Positions 35,918-50,654 are shown, counted from the first letter of the stretch. The stretch is 64,000 bases of DNA from Epichloe hybrida (GCA_019022495.1 JAFEKR010000004.1:3968001-4032000), one strand, 5' to 3'. Numbers and translations are program-made. Notes: generated by a model from the sequence alone, not told the origin.

Positions 35918-38900
35918 GGTTATAAGCCTAGCTTCTATTACTATAGATTCATTTTAGGTCACTTTGCGTATGTTTATAGAAGACTTCCCTTCTATAAAAA
36001 AGGAAGGACCTGCGAGATAAAAGCTATTTCTTTCTATAAAAAAGGAATTATTATAGTTATAGAAAACTTCCCTTTTATAAAATAGGAAGCACATAAGTAA
36101 TATAGAAGCTTTCCCTTCTATAAAAAGGAAGTTTAGTAAGCATAGAAGCTTTTCCCTTCTATAAATAAAAGGAAATTTAGTACAAATAGAAGGTTTCCCT
36201 TTTATAAAAAGGAAGATAAATACTAGTTAATAAGGTTAGGGGCAGTTAGCCCCTAATCTTAGTGCGCAAGAGGTTCTAAATAACTAGCTAAAAGAGCAGG
36301 TTATTAAGCAATAAGATGCTATTAATCTATTATTATAGAAGCTAGAGGCTCTAACTATAGCTATTAATAATAGATATATAGAGGGTGTGGAAGCTAAGCC
36401 CACTAGTTAAGAACAAGTTTAGCAGCCTATTTAAGAACCTAAATCTAGTTCCATATAAGTAGCCTTTAATAATTCAGTTATTAAGGAATTCAATAAGAGG
36501 GTTTATAGCTTCCCTAAGACTACTAAGCTTAAAGGAGCTGAAAATTTTAATCAATAGAAACAGGCCCTAGCTATCTAATTTAGAGCTTTAGGTATGCCTA
36601 ATTTTCTAGATAATCTAGATATTTCTAGGGTGCTAGGGGACGCTAACTAAGCTATTATTCTTATACTACTAAGAGATAGCTATACAGAAGGCACCTAAGC
36701 CGCTATAACTTAGAAAAAATCACCTAAAGAAGCCTATAATTTACTTATATAGTAGTATTCACATAGCGCTAAAATCCAGAGAGGGTCCCTATATTCTGAA
36801 TTTCATAACCTAAATTTTTATGATTTTAAGAGGACTTTAGAAGCCTTTAATGCAGTCTTTAATAATTTACTAGCTACATTATTAATTTTAGGGGTCCTAA
36901 TTAATCTAATAGATTAGGTTAATTAATATCTTTAATCCCTAAAATTAACCTTCCCTTAGTAGGCTAAGAGGTAACAATTTAGCATGCGTATAAATAGGGC
37001 TATAGGGGCTCCCTTAGATACCCTAAACCTTTAATTTTTAATAGTAAACCTTCTAGCTAAATAAAGGGATAAGTTATCTATAGTATCTAAAGCCCTAAAT
37101 TATAGGGCTAAAGACTAAGAAAAGGGTGCTAAAGATAAGGAAAAGGCCTCTAAAGGTTAGAAAAAGAAAAAAGAAGGCTTTAAAGAAATTAAGGGCTCTT
37201 TTAATTCTAATAAGAAGAAAAAGAAGCAAAAAGGTTAAAAATCAGATAAAAAGGATAATAAAGAGCTTAGAAAGAGGTCTTTTATGCTAGGAAATTACAA
37301 CCTTTCTAATGGAGCCCTTAATTCGTATAAGAAACCTAGCTCTTATAGGACTAGTTATAAGAGCTCTAGTAATAGTAGCTCTAATTCTAGCTCTAGTAAT
37401 TTAGATAATAAAAAATAAGAAATTAATACCTTAAATGGTTTTAATTATTATAGTAAAGATATAAAAAAAGCCCTATTATATAATACAGGTTTAACTATAT
37501 ATATAGTTAATTCTAGGGAGGTCTTTAGGGATTATACCCCTTATAAAAAAGGGGAATCTAACCCTATTATAACTAGTAGTGGTCCTATTTACACTAAGGG
37601 CTATAGTAATGCTATTTTTAAGGTCCTATATTAAAAGAATCCTACTAAATATAGGACCTTAGTGCTAAAAGATACTCTATATTTTCCTTAGCTTAATATT
37701 AATATAGTTAGTAATCTTATACACTATATATCTAGTAGTTACTTTATAAAAAACTATCTTTTTCTTAAAGATAGGTCTTATATTACTACCCTAGATATAG
37801 AAAAACATGGTTTTTTCTTTCACGTTAAAAACCAATTTATACCTAAGTTACATAAAGGGCCCTGTAATAAGAAATCTCATTATATCTGACCTTTTACCTA
37901 TGCTAGCTTTAGGGGTTATAGCTACCCTATTAGCTACCCTATAGAGGTTTAAATTCCCTCTCAAAAGCTGGATTAGGCTTCTAATTTAGATAAAATCGCT
38001 AAAATTAACGAAGATAATAATGATATTAAAGATATTATACAGGATAATTTAGGGGATTTAGTCTCTTCTCTAATGCCTATATCCCTAGGTTAGGTCCCTT
38101 ATAAATCTAAGGAAATAGATTTAGGGGTGTTAGAGGGCCTTAGTAATAGAAAAAGATCCCTAATATCTCTCTAAGAGGCCTGTGGTTCTTAAGAGGCCTA
38201 GTAAGGGACTAAGGGAGAAGGCCCTAATCTAGACCCTAATTTAGGCCCTAAGGATCTTTAATATTAATAGTTACTAGAACTAGCTAGCCTATAGTATATA
38301 TAATTAGGGCACCTAGGGCTTTCTTTACTAAAGAAAACTAGCCTTATTACTAAAGGAATCCCTAATTTTTCTAAAATTAAGAATAAAGACTTTAAGTATA
38401 TAGCTTATAATTAATCTAAGGTAGTTAGAAGACCTAGGAAGTTAGCTATCCTTAACCCCCCTAGAGCTCTAGATTAAATAGAGGGGGATACGCTAAAAAT
38501 CAGCCCTATACTATATAATAAATAGTTAATTTACTTATTTCTAGTTAATTAAAAGACTAGATATAAGTAAGTGATCTTATTACCTAATAAGGAAGGCCTA
38601 ACTGTTTATAGGGCTATTAAGGGCTTCTTTAAAGGGCTTAAAAATTAACTAGGTTAATATCCTAGGCACTTTTACTTTAATAGAGGCTAAGAAATTAATT
38701 CTAGTTATTAAACCTAGTTAAATTCTAAGGGAATCAAATTTATGACTTCTAGTCCCTATATTCACAATCAAAATAAATTAGCAAAGCGTTTAATTTGTAC
38801 TATTCTAGATTAATTAAGGGCTACTATCTAGTGGGCAAAATTACCTTTATATCTATAGTGTTTTGTATTACCTGCAGTTATTAACCTAGTTAATATAACT

Positions 38901-41389
38901 ACTAATATTACAAAGAATAAAAGCCCTAAATAACTGCTAGCTAGGGAGCTAAATCAGCCTTATATAACTGATATTAGCAGTATTAGAGTTATAGGATCTC
39001 ACTATGAGATTCTAATCCCCCTAGAAAAATAACCTAAAGCCTAGAAGTTAGTAGCTAGGGCTATCCCTAGAAGATTATTAGCTACACTAGGTTCTAATAC
39101 CTACCTAGTGTATATCCCCTCTAAAAGGCTAGTTATAAAGACTAGCTTTATTAAGATTATAGAACCTATAGGTCCTATCTCTAAAGGATTACCTAGGCTT
39201 TCTATAGGGGATAACCCTTTAGAGGGGGAAAATAATTTAGTATAATAAGATCTAAATTAAGGTTTAAAGGATTACCCTATAAACAACATAGGTATCCCTA
39301 TAGGTTAAGAAAAACTACCTATAGGCCTTAAAGAACCCCCTAAAGGTCTAATTCTAGAGGCCTTAGAGAAGGCCACGCCTGTAACTTAACTAGGAAATTA
39401 GATTTTAACTCTAGACCTAAATTTTAACAAAATTACTAACTTTAACCCTATAGATATTAATATTAGTTCCTCTTCTTCTCTAGATTTTATTAAAGAAATC
39501 TGCTTTAAGGTATAGGAGAAGCTAAAGGAAAATAACCCTAATAGCCCTAAACCTAAGACCTAGAAGTAAGCTATATCTAGCCCTAAAAGGGATAAATAGA
39601 TAGAAGCTATATATAAGGAATATAAATAGCTTCTAAAGGCTAGTACTTCTAAATTTATAGGGAAAGACTAAGTACCTAAGGGCTAAAAAGTACTAAAAAA
39701 CAGGCTTATATATAAGCTTAAAAAGGATAAAGAAAATAATCCTTTAAAAAACAAGGCCTAACTTATTACTAAGGGATTTATGCAAATTAAAGGTCTAGAT
39801 TATCTAGAGACCTTTATTACTACAAGCATTTCCCCTAGCTAGAGGATTTTACTAGCCCTAGTAGCTTAGAATAACTAGGAAATTAAATAAGTTAATTTTA
39901 TAGGGGCTTTTCTTAATAGCAAGCTTTAATAATAGATTTATATAGTTATCCTAGATAGATTTATTAAATTCCTTAAAGCAAATCCTAAACTAGCTAAATT
40001 AGCTAGAAGTTTTAGCTATAAACCTTCTAAAGATTAAGTAATTTCATTATAGAAGTCTTTATATAGCTTAAAATAAAGCTTAAGGGAGTGGTAATAAGCA
40101 CTAATAGCAGTGCTAAAGTCCCTAGGATTTAACTCTTTTATATTTAACCTAGCTATATTCCTTAATCTCTTTACTAAAACCTTTATTATTATATATATTA
40201 ATAACTACCTTCTAATTAGACTGGATTTACCCTATATCTAAAGACTTAAAAAGGAACTTTATAAAGTCTATCTAATAGAAAATAGGGGGCTTACTAAATT
40301 CTTCTTAAGGGTTTAAATGATATAAGATAAGCCTAATAGAATACTAGAAATTTATTAATCTTAGTATATCTTAGAGGCTTTAAAATAATTTAATATGCTA
40401 GATAGTAAGCCTATTAGCATACCTCTTTAGCTAGGCGTATTAGCTACGTAAATAACTAAGCTTTTAATAGCTAGCGAAATCAAGCTTTATTAGTGTATTA
40501 TAGGGACTATAATATACCTAATATTACTTATAAGGCTAGACGTGGCCTTTACACTTTAGTGGCTATTTATAGCACTAGCTAGCCCTTATATAAAGCACCT
40601 AAAAGTAGCTAAAAACTTGCTTAGGTACTGATTAAGGACTAAATTCCTCGCTATAATCTATAGGGGAGACCCTAAAGGTATAGCTAGCAAAAGCCTAATA
40701 GGTTATTATAATAGTGATTTTGCAAGGGATAAAAAGACCTCTAAATTTACATACGCTTATTTATTTAAGCTAGCTAGTGGACCTATTAGCTAGAAATTAA
40801 AGAAAGCTAGTACAATAGCTTTATTAACATTAGAAGCTAAAGCTAACGCTATCTATAAGACCTTCTAGGAGCTATAGTGGCTTTAGGACTTATTTAAGGA
40901 GCTAAAAACCTTTATTTCTCCCCCTATATAGATATTCTATAATAATTAAGGCGCTATAACCATAGCCTATAACCCTGCCTTATATAGCTATACTAAGTAT
41001 ACTTTGCTAAAGTTTAACTATATTAGGTAATAGGTATTAGCAGGTTTAGCTAAGATTGAATATCTAGATATAAAGTTAATGCTTGTAGACAGTCTAACAA
41101 AACCGTTATCCGTATCTCTTTACTAGGCTTTTATTAAGCTTTTAGGGCTTGATAATCACTAAAAACCAACAACTAACAACTAAACCCTTTAATAGGAAAC
41201 CAAAAACAACGTTAAAAAGGGAGCTATATTTAACAATAGCTAGGAATTCAAAAAGGGGGTCTTTTATCTTTTCCTGTTTTTTCCCTTTTATCTGTTATCT
41301 AAAAGTTATTATTTAAAAGTTGCTGTTTACCCTATAGTCTCCTTGTACGCTTTTAATTGCTTTTTAATGTAATTCTTTTGTAAAGGGGG
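35918..41389 (+). pseudogene. Copia-3 gag-pol remnant
   Basis: Plus strand. The gag-like region is about 36260-37300. A protease/integrase-linking block with HGFFFHV lies near 37800 (GHGVTF-like in Copia). RT shows ITKGFMQIKGLDYLETF at 39760-39820, and N(F)IGAFLNSKL near 39900. RNase H shows a YYNSDFARDKK block near 40710 and VDSLTKPLS near 41090, which closes Ty1/copia pol. Many RIP stops; not functional. Confidence 0.75.
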
Positions 41390-42210
41390 TGTTAAAAATA
41401 AGACCTATTTTTAGCCTTTTCTAGTTAAAGGACCTTTTTACTACTAGCTTGCATTGCAAGCCTAATAGCTACACTGCAGCTATTAACGGTTACGTAGGTA
41501 ACTATTAATAGTTACGTTATAGCTATTAACAGTTGCAACTAACCGTGTGGATAACTAATCCTAATTAATTGTGTTCCAATCAATTATGGATTATTCAATT
41601 GCATTGCGGCTGCAAGTGTAGCCATAACCATGCCACTAGTAATTATGTAAGCAGGCTACCCTATACGCGGGTTACCCTATAGCTATCTTTAACAGCGATT
41701 TTCTCTTTAACTAGAGGTTATATAAAAGTCTTATATATAGCAAATTAAAGCTAGAAAACAAGGCTTTTATTTAATATAGAAATATTTTTAGACTAAAATT
41801 TAGTGCATATAGGTTACTAGTTTATATAGTAGTAAGTTGATTTTTTGGATTTTATATATGAATAAATTTTACAGAAAATAAAAAGTAGCCTATAAGACCT
41901 CTCTAGTGGTCTAGATTTACTAATATAGTTAGTAAGTATATAAGAGAAAGAAAATCTTTTTAATCTAGCTAGATAGCTAGGCCTCTTAATCTAATAGCCG
42001 CATTGCCTATATAACATCGCTAAAATCAATTCTATTGCTTTATTAGCTATTATAAAAGTGATTTAAATTAATTTAATTAGTTAATAACTACTAAAACCTT
42101 CCGTTACATTGCGTTAGTTATTCTAACGTAATGGTTTTACTAGTCCCTAACCGTAGAGCTGCACTTGTATAGCTGTTGCTAACTAGCAACTAGCTCCTTA
42201 CATTTCAATA
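41390..42210 (+). repeat. 3' LTR of Copia-3
   Basis: 821 bp, uninterrupted counterpart of the split 5' LTR. It contains GCATTGCAAGC and several short inverted motifs around GTAACTATTAATAG. The ends are TGTT and AATA (RIPed AACA). Confidence 0.85.
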
Positions 42211-42215
42211 ATATT

Positions 42216-45200
42216 AGTCTTATTAAGCTTCTTAGTACACTTTAGGTTTATATATATAAAGAGAGAGATTCTAATAATAAAGATACTTCTAAGGCCTCTT
42301 TCTCTATAGTTCCTATAGCTATTACTAATAATAAGGGACTAGTAGTCTTAGGGACTAACTCTATTATAAAGGGATAAGTGCTTAGTAGCTATATAATAGA
42401 TTATTTAAGTTATCTAAGTAAATTAACTTTATTTTCTAATATCTTTAGTATATTAACTTATAAATTATAACTACCTTATATTAACTTTATTACTTAGCTA
42501 TTACTTATAGTTATTAATAATTTCTTTAGTAATAAAATCCCTTTTAATACCTAAGAATTCTCTAAAGTATTATAGCTCTTCTATTTAACTAGATATTTAT
42601 AATGCCTTCTATTATAGTAATATAAAATAATTCTATTAACTTTAAACTCTTATTTATTATCTTTAACGTTATCTCATAGTAAGAATATATTTTCTATGTT
42701 TATTAGGTCCCCTTTTAAAGGTTTAAGACTAGTAATATTAAATATATTATATAATTAAGTCCTAGGTAGTATTGAAATGTAGGGAGCTAGTTGCCAGTTA
42801 GCAACAGCTGTACAAGTGCAGCTCTATAGTTAGGGACTAGTAAAACCACCACACGTTAGAATAACTAACGTAACGTAACGGAAGGTTATAGCAGTTATTA
42901 ACTAATTAAATTTAATTTAGATTACTTTTACAATAGCTAATAGAGTAATAAAATTAATTTTAGCAATGTTATACAAGCAATGTGGCTATTAGATTAAGAG
43001 GCTTAGCTATCTAGCTAGATTAAAAAGATCTTCTTTCTCTTATATACTCACTAACTATATTAGTAAATCTAGACTGCTAAAGAGGTCTTATAGGCTACTT
43101 TTTATTTTTTATAAAATTTATTTATATATAAAATCCAAAAAATCAACTCATTACTATACAAACTAGCAACCTATATACACTAAATTTTAGTCTAAAAAAT
43201 ATTCCTATGTTAAATAAAAGCCCTATCTTCTAGCTTTAATTTGCTATATGCAAGACTTTTATATAACCTCTAGTTAAAGAGAAAATCACTATTAAAGATA
43301 GCTATAGGGTAACCCGCGTACAGGGTAACCTGCTTACCTAATTATTAGTGGCGTGATTATAGCTACGCTTGCAGCCACAACGCAATTAACTAATCCACGA
43401 TTAATTAGAATTAGTTATTCATATAGTTAGTTGTAACTATTAATAGCTATAACGTGGCCATTAATAGTCACCTACGCGACTATTAACAACTGCAGTGCAG
43501 CTGTTAGGCTTGCAATGCAAGCTAGTAATAAAAGGGTCCTTTAACTAGAAAAGGGCTAAAAATAGGTCTTATTTTTAACAGGTAGTAATTTTAATTAATA
43601 CACTAGTCTATAACTCCTAATTGCCTTTTTAATCTTATAGGGGCCTAGGTACTTTATAGCTAGCTTCTTACTAGGGTGTCTTAGGTTAATATTCTTTATT
43701 AATAGTAAAATATAGTTACTAACTTTAAACTTTATTAAAGTTCTTTTCTAATTATAATATTTTTTATACTAAGTTTATAAGTTACTTAAAAGCTATTTAA
43801 TTATATTATACTTCTCTCTTAGTGCTAAAACTTTACTTTTAGCTTAATTATTTACTAAAGGGATATTTACTATTACTTACTATAAACCTCTAGGATTATA
43901 ACCTTATAATACCTTTACTAGTGTATAGCTATATATTAAGTAATTACTTATATTATATATAAATTATGCTATTAATAGGTTATTTACCTAATTAGTCTAT
44001 TTAGTATAAGTAAAAGCCCTTAAATAATATTCTAAGACCTAGTTTAAATATTTTATCTAGCTATTTATTTAGGGGTAAAAAGTAATACTAAGTAATTACT
44101 TAGTTATAAGAAAATAATAAAAAGTTATTTAAAAACTACTAGTAAATATAAAACCTTAGTTTATTATAATACTTTCTAGTGCTTTATAGTCTTTAAAAAT
44201 ATATTCTAAGAATATAGTTACTAGCCTATTACTAGTTAGTTATATTAAAATAAGGATATAAATACTATATTTTATAAAATAATTAATAATAACTAGAATT
44301 ATATTATAAGTCTAATTTAAGTCTTTTACTAGTAAAAGTCTAGTAATAAAATCTATTAATAATTCTTAAAAAAGGTAATTAAGCACTAGTAATATAGCTA
44401 ACTTACTATATAGTTTATAATACCTTAGTTTTAAAGTCTAATAATTTATATAAGTACTAATATATACCTTTATATCTTTTTTTATTATTAGCTAATAATA
44501 TTAGTTTATAATTTAATAAAGAGTTTTACTTACTTCTTATTACCTAGTAATAGGGTTATTATAGGTTAGTAATAAAATTTCTTTTCTTATACCTAGAGAA
44601 ATAAAAATATAATTCTTAAATATTCATAGCTTAAAGGGTTTAATTAACTATATCTAGGATATAGCTATATTATTACTTTTAAGTAACTTTAATTAACCTA
44701 TAGTAAAGTTATTACCTTACTATACTTTATATAATAAGACTTAAATTAAGGGTTTTAATTCTAAGCTTTTTTCTAGAAAGTTAAACTTAAACTTAAAAGA
44801 GGGTTTTTAAATAAATTAAATCCTAGCTATAATATCTTTATAAGTAATTAATTTAATAAATGCTTTTAGTCTTATAAGGATATAGATAAGTAATGTTCTA
44901 AGGGGTACCCTTATTACTTACTAGTAATAACCTATACTAGTTTATTCTTATTAGAAATAGCTAGTCTAATAGGAAAATTAAAATAATTAAGTAATAAATA
45001 ATATATATACTAAGTGCTAGTAGTATTACTATAGCTAGCTTATTACTTATTAGTAGAAGTATAAAAGGTATTAAATAACCTTACTAATATAACTCTTTTA
45101 AGATTATTTAAATTATTAAGTTCTTTAGGAATATTATTAAGTTATAATTTTTTAAAGCCTTAGATATTAGTAGTATTATTATAGTATTATTATGACTAAC

Positions 45201-45998
45201 TATTAGTTATACTAAGTAATATTTTTATAGAGCCTATAGCACTAATAGTATTACTATAGTATTCTTATTACTTAGTATTTATAAATTTAAATAAAAAAGT
45301 AAGAAATTATATAGTTATTACTTTCTTTTTTTTTTACCTTACTTATAAAATCTAGTTTTCTTAAAAGTAAGTTAGTAAGATTTAATTTCCTTATATAATA
45401 TATAATCTTAAAATTAAAAGAATAAAGTTTATTAAGTATAGTTACTTACTTACTAGTAAGCTTAGGCTTTATAACTAAGTACTTATAGTTTAGGTAATTT
45501 ATAATAACTTTAATTATATAAGCTAAATAAGTAAGATAATATCTTTATATATAAAAAGCCTTTTAGATAGCTAATAATTTACTATTAGGTATTAAATATT
45601 ATAATTTAGTATTAGTTATCTTTCTTAATATAAATATAACTAGGTGCTAGTAACCTAGCACTAATATTATAAGTATAGCCCTAATTATATATCTAGATAT
45701 ATTTATCTTTACTTTAAGATATATAAGTAAGTTAAAATATATTAAAATTAGTGCTTCTTAAAATCTTTATTAAAGTTCTCTAAATGCTACTAACTTATAA
45801 GGTTTTAGTTTAAATATTACTAGTTAATTCTCTCTAAGGTAATTTATTAATAAAATAATAACTTTACTATACTATTTAATAAAATAGTAGTAAAATCTAG
45901 TAAAACTAAGAAATAACTAAATATTAAAAATACTATATAGTATTAGCTAGGTTATAATTACTTTAACTCTTACTAAGTCTATTATAATACCTTTCTTT
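42216..45998 (-). repeat. Inverted Gypsy-A arm, inner part (tail, chromodomain, integrase, RNase H)
   Basis: Continuation of the reversed Gypsy-A copy. 42216 to about 44956 pairs with 53045-54975 of the plus copy once the solo LTR at 42770-43580 is removed. Beyond 44956 the reversed copy carries RNase H/RT sequence that the plus copy has lost. It is interrupted by the hAT composite at 46007 and continues at 49320. Confidence 0.75.
42770..43580 (-). mobile_element. Solo LTR of the Copia-3 family
   Basis: Reverse complement of the 821-bp Copia-3 LTR, from TATTGAAATGTAGGG to TTATTTTTAACA, with a perfect duplication GGTAG (42765-42769 and 43581-43585). It keeps CpG/CpA sites missing from neighbouring DNA. 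It lies only 0.56 kb from the 3' end of Copia-3. Confidence 0.87.
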
Positions 45999-46006
45999 AA
46001 TATCTT

Positions 46007-49000
46007 CAGAGTATTGCACTACAATGTGTAGTGTAGTGTAGTTTTTATAGTGTAGTGTAGTAACTACACTACAAACTACACTAACTATAAGTAAAAAAAA
46101 ACTATAATATAATATAATACAATTTTTTTTCCCTAAACTACACTAACTACAAATACTACAAATATAGTATTAGACTTTTTATTAGTTATTAGTATTCTAG
46201 GGATTAAAAGAAAGCTAGTTATATAAAAGCTTTTATTCTTACCTATTTTATCTAATTAGTTATAGAATTTATAATATTATTTTATTTTAATAATTTTACT
46301 ATAACTAAGTAAGGTTATATATAAGATTATACCTTATTAATAATACTATTTAACTTAATCCTTTATTTTACTAATATCACTTAAAGAAAAACCTTCTTAT
46401 TATATTATTTACTATTTCTATAAATTATTTTATATTTCTATAAATTATTATTATTACTTATTTAAAAAGAAAACTATAAACTAATGTAATTAAATAAAAT
46501 TAACTACTAATAAACTTAATATAAGTAGCTTATAATAGCTTATAATAGCTTATAATAACTTATAATAGCTTATATTAGCTTATATTAGCTTATATTAGCT
46601 TATATTACTAATATTACTTATAGTTATATTACTTATATAGCTCTTAATATTATTAGTGTTAAAGTTTAATTATAAATAAATAACTTATGAATAAATAAAA
46701 TATAAATACTAGTAAGTATAAGTAAATTACTATAGAAAAAGCTAAACTTTTTAGTTATTTAGTATTTTAAGGTTTTTTAAAATATTAATAAAATAAAATA
46801 CCTTTCTCTTTTATATTTTTTAATATTATAGTAATAGTATAATACTAATTATTATTATTATAATAACTATAATTTATTATTTAAAAGTACGTTATAATAT
46901 TACTTTTAAAAATAAGTTAAACTAATTATAATTAAGGTTATTAAGGTTACTATAGTAATTATAATATATTATTTTGAAGTGGGTCCTAGTATTATTTCTT
47001 AAAAAAGGTTTAACTAATTATAATTAGAGTTATTAGAGTTATTATTGTAATTATAATAATTATAATATATTATTTTAAAGTGGGCCCTAGTATTATTTCT
47101 GAAAATTAGTTAAACTAATTGTAATTAAGGTTATGAGAATTATTAGGGTTCTTATAGTAATTATAATATATAATTTAAAAGTGGGTCCTATGATTATTTC
47201 TATAGATAGGTTAAACTAATTATAAATAGGTTATTATAGTTATTGTAGTTATTTAATAATTATAATATATTATTTAAAAGTAGGTCCTAGTATTATTTCT
47301 AAAAATAGGTTAAACTAACTGTAATTAAGCTTGTTAGGGTTATTAGGGTTATTATAGTAATTATAATATATTACTTAAAAGTGAGTCCTAGTTCATTTTC
47401 TAAAAATAGATTTAACTAATTATAATTAAGGTTATTAGAGTTATTAGGGTTATTAAAGTAATTATAATATATTATTTTAAAGTGGGTCCTAGTATTATTT
47501 CTAAAAATAGGTTAAACTAATCGTAATTTAGGTTATTAGAGCTATTATAGTTATTATAATTTATGATTGAAAAGTGGGTCTTAGTATAACTACTAAAAAT
47601 AGGTTAACCTAGTTATAATTAAGGTTATTAAAGCTATTATAGCTATTCTTATAATTTTTATTTATTATTCAAAAGTGGGTCTTAGTATTTTTCCTTATAA
47701 TAGGTTAAACTTATTTTTTTTAGCTTAATATAGCTATATAGCCTAATTTAAATAATACTATTAGTTATATATTAATATATTATAAATATTAGTCTATTAT
47801 ATTCTTTATTAATATATTATAGTAATAAGATATATAGAGATACTATATATAACTTCTTAAAGCTTTAGAATTATAAACCTAAAAGTAATATTAAATTAGT
47901 TTAAATAGTAAATAAATAGTTTAAGCTTTTTTAAAGTTCTTATTATATATATTATAATAATATAGTACTAAGTATATTCTTTATTAACTCTTAGTTATTT
48001 ATTTAGATTTATGAATTAATTATTTCATAATAGTTTAAGGTATTTTTTAATTAGAATAATAATAATAATTTATAGAAATAGGAAATAGGAAATAATTTAT
48101 AGTAATAGTAAATAATATAATATAAATGTTTTTCTTAAAGTTCTATTAGTATAATAAAGTATTAAGAATAATAGTACTGTTAAAAAGTTATAATATTATA
48201 TATAACACTAGTTATAGTAAAATCTTTAAAATAATATAATATTATAAATTATATAACTAATTAGATAAAATAGCTAATAATAAAAGGTTTCTATTAACTA
48301 ATTCTCTTTTAATCCTAATAATAACCTTAGCTAATAAAAAGTCCCACTTTTTTCTACCTAATAATACATTTGTATTGTTTGTAGTTAGTGTAGTTACTAG
48401 ACTAACTACATTACAAAATAATTTGTATTTAATACAATACAATACAATAAATACGAATTTTTTTAAATACAATACAAATACAAATTTTTCCGAAAAAATA
48501 CAATAAATACAATACAAACAATACTCTAGTCCTAGTATTATTTTAAAAAATAAGTTAAACTTATTTTTTATAGCTTAATTAAGCTATATAGGGTAATTAA
48601 AATAATACTATTAATTATTTATTAATAGATTATAAATTTTAGTTTATTATATTCTTTCTTTATATATTATAGTAATAAGATATACAAAGTTACTATATAT
48701 AACTTCTTAAGGCTTTAGAATTATAAAGCTAAAAGTAATATTTAATTAGTTTAAATCTTAAATAAATAGTTTAAGCTTTTTTTAAGTTCTTATTATATTA
48801 AGAATAATATTTAAGTACTAATTATTTATTCTATTAACTTCTAGTTCTTTATCTAGGTTTCTTAATTAATTTTATTTTATTAGTTTAGCGTATTTTTTAT
48901 TTAAAATAATAATAATAATATATAAAAATATAAAATAATTAATAGTAATAGTAAATAAAATAATAAGAAGGTTTTTCTTTAAGTTATATTAGTAAAATAA

Positions 49001-49311
49001 AGTATTAGGTATAATAGTATTATTAAAAAGTTATAATATTATAAATCACCCTAGTTATAGTAAAATCCTTAAAAAAAGGTAAATTTTATAAATTATATAA
49101 CTAATTAGGTAAAATAAGTAATATTAAAAGCTTCTATATAACTAGCCTTCTTTTAATCCTTATAATAACCTTATATAATAAAAAGGCTCACTTTTTTTTT
49201 ACTAACATTATATTTGTAGTTTTTATAGTTAGTGTAGTTAGTAACTACACTAACTACACTACACTATAAGAGAAAAAAAACTACACTAACTACACTACAA
49301 ACAATACTCTA
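46007..49311 (+). mobile_element. hAT-like non-autonomous composite, 3.3 kb, with 8-bp TSD
   Basis: It starts CAGAGTATTGCACTAC and ends CAATACTCTA, with an exact 8-bp duplication AATATCTT (45999-46006 and 49312-49319). Deleting it rejoins the minus-strand Gypsy-A RT frame. Its contents are CTACACTACA-rich ends, about eight tandem units of roughly 98 bp (46860-47700), and a right end present twice in tandem (47690-48527 and 48528-49311), each copy ending in CAATACTCTA or similar. No transposase frame is visible. Confidence 0.8.
46860..47700 (+). repeat. Subterminal tandem array, about 8 x 98 bp
   Basis: Units are marked by GGTTAAACTAATTATAATTA starting near 46915, 47007, 47108, 47208, 47306, 47408, 47507 and 47603, each followed by GGTTATTA...TTATAATATATTA and GTGGGTCCTAGTATTATTTCT. 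Diverged copies occur near 420-720. It belongs to the hAT-like family. Confidence 0.75.
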
Positions 49312-49319
49312 AATATCTT

Positions 49320-50645
49320 AAAGCCTAAAAATTTAACTTTCTTAACTAAAAATTAATACTTCTTAAGGTTAATAAAAAGGCTTATTTCCTTAAACCTATA
49401 TAAAACTTATTTAATATACTTTATATACTCTTTAATCTTATTACTATATATTAGTATATTATTTAAGTAAATAATATAAATCTTATTAATAAGTTTTTTA
49501 AAAGTATTATTAATATACTTTTAAAAAGTTACTAGTATATTAACTAGTTTAAATAGTATTATAAGATATTTAAAGTAACTATATTAATAATAAAACACTA
49601 TTTTTTACTTATTACTTAAGTAAATATATAGCTAGTAATATATATCTTTTAAATTTAAAACTATAAAAATAACTATACTTACTAATTAAGAATTTTAGTG
49701 ATTAAGAGTAAAGAGGCTTTATTTTTAATGATAATCTTATTTAAGCCTTTATAATTTATATAAAGCCTCAATTTCCTTTTTTTCTTTAAAATAAATAAAA
49801 TTAAGGCTTTAGCTAAGCTAACTAATTTTTTAATTTACTCTTTAAGCTATATACTTATAAAGTACTCTTTAAGAACCTTTAGCTCTCTCTTAGCTAAATT
49901 ATATATAAGCTTTTAAGGTAATATTTTCCTTTTTTCTAATTTAATAATCTAAGTATAATCTCCTAGTTTAAGAAGCTTACTTATTAACTCTTTAAAAAAA
50001 ATACTTATAAACTCCTTATATTTTTCTAGAATTATTAATATAAGATATTTAGTATTTTTATTTTAATTTAATATAGCTTCTTTATTACTTATATTTTCTA
50101 GAATTAGTATAACTATAATACCTTTACTTTTTTACTATAAATAAGTATATTTTAGGATTTATATAATTACTTTACTATTTCTTTATACATTTATTATTAC
50201 TAGGTTTTTTAATTAGCCTTTATTTTTTTCTTTTTAATTTTTATTTTCTAAAATACTTAGCTTAATCTTTATTACTTTTAGTAATAAAGTAATTATTATT
50301 TTTTTTATATACTTATTACTTATTATAAGTAAAAAAAGATATTTTATTATTACTAAATATCTTTAGTATTTATATTTTAATATATAATTATAAGTAAATA
50401 CTTTTTAATTTAGTTTATATTGAAAATTATTTCTTTATTTATATTAATAATAAAGTAATTAACTTAGTAAACTTTTATAAATCCTATACTATCTTTTATT
50501 TTTATTAATTTTTTTAAGATTTCTTAATATAAAATTACTTTTTTACTTATACTCTTTAGTATTTTATTTAATTAAATTGTATTTTTCTAAAAAGAATTTA
50601 ATAATAATTTTAGATAAATTATTAAAGACTATATACTTATATTAA
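49320..50645 (-). pseudogene. Reversed Gypsy-A copy: RT N-terminal portion
   Basis: The minus strand reads INKIYIIYLNNILIYS around 49490-49440, a RIPed YLDD box, followed by KKVKFLGF at about 49370-49345. It then continues across the hAT composite to 45998. The frame fades near 50645, where a short GC-rich patch begins. Gag is absent, so this copy is 5'-truncated. Confidence 0.7.
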
Positions 50646-50654
50646 ATAGTAATT

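Larger units (their letters stand above)
27997..42210 (+). mobile_element. Copia-3: complete RIPed Ty1/copia element
   Basis: LTRs of about 820 bp (27997-28343 plus 35442-35917, and 41390-42210) are flanked by ATATT (27992-27996 and 42211-42215). The LTR begins TGTTAAAAATAAG and ends CATTTCAATA. GGTTATAAGCCTAGC directly after the 5' LTR is the likely primer-binding site, and TAAAGGGGG directly before the 3' LTR is the polypurine tract. Removing Gypsy-B leaves about 7.1 kb. The plus-strand gag-pol is full of TAA/TAG at Gln/Trp positions. Confidence 0.87.
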
